From positions 1 through 7,693 of the forward strand of contig JAJRTP010000219.1 of assembly GCA_024278255.1 (NCBI GenBank): 7,693 nt of DNA, given 5' to 3'. Both the position numbers and the translations under genes were made by a program. The stretch comes from Chloroflexota bacterium. GTDB lineage: Bacteria; Chloroflexota; Anaerolineae; Promineifilales; Promineifilaceae. This document shows positions 5,881-7,693 of this stretch, piece by piece; the stretch's first letter is position 1, and every line of letters starts with the position of its first letter. The notes under the pieces were generated by a model, which had not been told where the DNA came from, ran no database searches, and saw only the letters and a program-made list of their open reading frames with translations.

Positions 5881-7693
5881 TTATCTACCCGGGCTGATCC
5901 AAAGGGGTGGCTGACCATCAGGGGGAACACCACGTGCGCCATCATAGAGTGTCCCGTTCCCGCCATTGCCGCTGTTGTCCGTTAACGTGATGCCAGAACC
6001 GTCAGTCATTTGGTAATAGGCAGCCAGGCCGTTTTCGCTCCCTGTCAGGGATTGGTTCATATCCTGGCTGATTTCAGCCCCGGTGCGAGCGATATTCCAG
6101 AGGCTTACTTCGTCTATCTGCCCGGAAAAGGTCCAGTTCCGGCTGGTGGAATTGATAATGCCGCCCATGTGCAAGACTGGTTGCGCGCCTGTATTCGGCT
6201 GCAAAGTGGTACCGCTGGCTATACTGTCTATTTCCACGCCATTTTTGTAAGCGCGTAATGTGCCGTTGCTGTGAACCAGGGAAATATAGGCCCATTCGTC
6301 AACCGTGTAATCAATACCAATCATCTGGTAACGGCCGTCATAATTCCAGACCCATATGCGATCATTACCGCCGACTGTCCCCCGCGAAATGCCCCACCAG
6401 CGCGGCCGATCCCCCAGGATATTGTCGCAATGGGCCGGGGTAGGCGCTGTGCATGTGGCCGACCCGGTAGGCTTCACCCACAAACTAACAGTTTTCGTGT
6501 CCTCCCAGCCGGCCGCAAACAAGGTGGAGGTTTCGGCCAGTTCCACAAAATCGTTATTGCCGTCAAATTGCAGGGCGTAGCCGCTGCCGGGAACAGCCGT
6601 GGCTGTCGGCGGGGGTGGTGTGCTGGTTGGAGGCACGGCCGTCGCTGTAGCTGTTGGCGGCTGCGGTGTATTGGTGGGAATTACGGCCGTCGCTGTCGGT
6701 GTTGCCGTCGGCGGCAGTGGTGTATTGGTGGGAATTACGGCCGTAGCTGTTGGTGTTGCTGTCGGTGGCAGCGGTGTATTGGTGGGGAGTACGGCCGTAG
6801 CTGTTGGTGTTGCTGTCGGTGGCAGCGGTGTATTGGTGGGAATTACGGCCGTAGCAGTTGGCGGGAGCGGCGTGTTGGTGGGCACAACGGCTGTGGCAGT
6901 TGGCGGGAGCGGCGTGTTGGTTGCAGTCGGCGGTACTGACCCGCCGGATATAGCGCCGGGGCTGACCCAAAGAGGCGGTTGTCCATCAGGCGGCACAGTA
7001 TTTGTTCCATCCTGAAGTGTCCCAGTCCAGCCCTGACCGCTGTCGTCAGTCAATGTCAAACCGGAGCCATCAGACATCTGATAATAAGCAGCCAGCCCAC
7101 TCTCGTTACCGGTCAAAGTTTGATTCATATCCTGCGCAATTTCCGCACCCGTGCGTGCTACATCCCACAAACGCACTTCATCTATCTGGCCGGAAAATGT
7201 CCAATTTCTGGCAGCGTTATTGATAATACCTCCCATATAAAGAACAGGCTGGCCGCCAGTGCTGGGCTGTAGCGTCGTGCCACTGGACACGCTGCCGACT
7301 TCAACGCCATTCTTGTAAGCCCGCAAAACGCCATTGCTATGGACCAGCGCAATGTGTGTCCATTCATCGGTTGCGTAATCAATCCCAATCATGTCGTAAT
7401 TGCCGTCATAATTCCAGACCCAGATGCGGTCATTCCCGCCGACTGTCCCGCGCGAAATACCCCACCAGCGCGGCCGGTCACCAAATATATTGTCGCAATG
7501 GGCCGGCGAAGGTGCGGTACAGGTAGCTGTTCCGGTTGGTTTCACCCACAAGCTAACCGTTTTTGTATCTTCCCAGCCGGCTGCCAGGATGGCGCTGGTT
7601 TCAGAAAATGTCACAAAATCGTTATTGCCATCGAATTGAAGCGCGTACCCTCCGCCGGAACCGGGCGTTGCCGTGGGAAGCACGGCCGTACTC
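5881..7693 (-). CDS. 3' part of a large repeat-rich LamG surface protein (paralogue of the adjacent gene)
   Basis: The frame is open from the right window edge to TAA 5883-5881. The true start and any signal peptide lie outside. The visible part covers the end of a Thr/Pro linker (about 7693-7655), one LamG domain (about 7650-6945), a long Pro/Thr/Ala linker (about 6940-6590) and a final LamG domain (about 6585-5884). Both domains carry FDGNNDFV, TCTAPxPAHCDN with a C-x7-C pair, DRPRWWGISRGTVGGNDRIW, GQIDEV.LW and YYQM.DGSG. They are close relatives of LamG domain 2 in the neighbouring gene. The protein stops immediately after the last LamG domain (PPLWISPGR). It lacks the stalk and the FLPLLIRGN tail seen next door, so it may be released, or truncated. 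The role is probably adhesion or glycan binding at the cell surface; the ligand is unknown. Confidence 0.85.
   Translation of the reverse strand, partial: STAVLPTATPGSGGGYALQFDGNNDFVTFSETSAILAAGWEDTKTVSLWVKPTGTATCTAPSPAHCDNIFGDRPRWWGISRGTVGGNDRIWVWNYDGNYDMIGIDYATDEWTHIALVHSNGVLRAYKNGVEVGSVSSGTTLQPSTGGQPVLYMGGIINNAARNWTFSGQIDEVRLWDVARTGAEIAQDMNQTLTGNESGLAAYYQMSDGSGLTLTDDSGQGWTGTLQDGTNTVPPDGQPPLWVSPGAISGGSVPPTATNTPLPPTATAVVPTNTPLPPTATAVIPTNTPLPPTATPTATAVLPTNTPLPPTATPTATAVIPTNTPLPPTATPTATAVIPTNTPQPPTATATAVPPTSTPPPPTATAVPGSGYALQFDGNNDFVELAETSTLFAAGWEDTKTVSLWVKPTGSATCTAPTPAHCDNILGDRPRWWGISRGTVGGNDRIWVWNYDGRYQMIGIDYTVDEWAYISLVHSNGTLRAYKNGVEIDSIASGTTLQPNTGAQPVLHMGGIINSTSRNWTFSGQIDEVSLWNIARTGAEISQDMNQSLTGSENGLAAYYQMTDGSGITLTDNSGNGGNGTLYDGARGVPPDGQPPLWISPGR
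6598..6925 (-). repeat. 54-bp in-frame tandem repeat coding the Pro/Thr/Ala linker, each unit with an ACGGCCGT octamer
   Basis: Octamers at 6683, 6737, 6791 and 6845 are spaced exactly 54 bp apart, marking three complete 18-residue units (PTNTPLPPTATPTATAV with V, I or L). Shorter flanking units of 42-48 bp occur on both sides. Units differ by a few substitutions only, so this array is younger than the 3911-4103 repeats and could vary in length between strains without breaking the frame. Confidence 0.85.

Larger units (their letters stand above)
40..7689. repeat. dispersed palindromic octamer ACGGCCGT, 17 exact copies
   Basis: Copies start at 40, 82, 1335, 1760, 2076, 2688, 2923, 3055, 3133, 4308, 6331, 6635, 6683, 6737, 6791, 6845 and 7682. 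About 0.1 copy would be expected by chance in this length. Coding copies fall in all three frames: HGR/DGR/NGR (40, 82, 1760), TAV (2076) and LRPL (1335). The enrichment is therefore at DNA level and not due to one peptide motif. Five copies sit in the LamG linker array and are not independent. Confidence 0.9.

Noticed and set aside
6598..6925. CRISPR array, because of regular repeat spacing.
   Set aside because: The repeats are contiguous and in frame, with no unique spacers, and they code a Pro/Thr linker continuous with LamG domains.
6599..7015. Plus-strand Gly/Val-rich frame over the second linker.
   Set aside because: This is the same effect: complement of the 54-bp linker repeats, with no ribosome binding site and no recognisable protein family.

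Overview
The window looks like a chromosomal segment of a free-living bacterium of moderate GC content, most likely Chloroflexota (Anaerolineae-like). This placement is inferred from gene style, not from a marker gene. The supporting signs are large secreted LamG proteins with long Thr/Pro linkers, a short C-terminal tail ending in FLPLLIRGN, a GT-C type membrane glycosyltransferase, and a very high density of the palindrome ACGGCCGT (17 exact copies counted). TGA ends the histidine kinase gene, so the genetic code appears standard.

Layout. Positions 1-131 hold the 3' end of a plus-strand gene, possibly a glycosyltransferase. Positions 132-315 are a regulatory gap with two TATAAT boxes and a 13-bp palindrome. 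A membrane GAF-domain sensor histidine kinase (316-1782) follows. Only 17 bp later comes a polytopic GT-C/GT87-like glycosyltransferase (1800-3233), whose stop codon lies inside a large imperfect stem-loop (3230-3282). Next is a peroxiredoxin-like gene (3297-3779) with an in-frame UGA exactly where the family has the first Cys of its C-P-x-C motif. A bidirectional terminator (3781-3811) separates the plus-strand genes from two minus-strand genes. These are a complete secreted two-LamG protein (3833-5659) and the 3' part of a larger LamG protein (5881 to the window edge).

The most notable find is the 3297-3779 gene. Read through the UGA, it is a full-length 160-residue redox protein with a Sec-Pro-Phe-Cys active site. 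The UGA sits in one arm of a 7-bp perfect stem, topped by a second stem whose loop starts with GG. That is the expected shape of a bacterial SECIS element, so this is very probably a selenoprotein that a standard gene finder would cut to a 109-residue fragment.

The genes do not form one obvious pathway. The kinase and glycosyltransferase may be co-transcribed, and no response regulator lies in the window. The two LamG genes form a same-strand paralogous cell-surface locus whose domains and linkers have evolved by repeat duplication.
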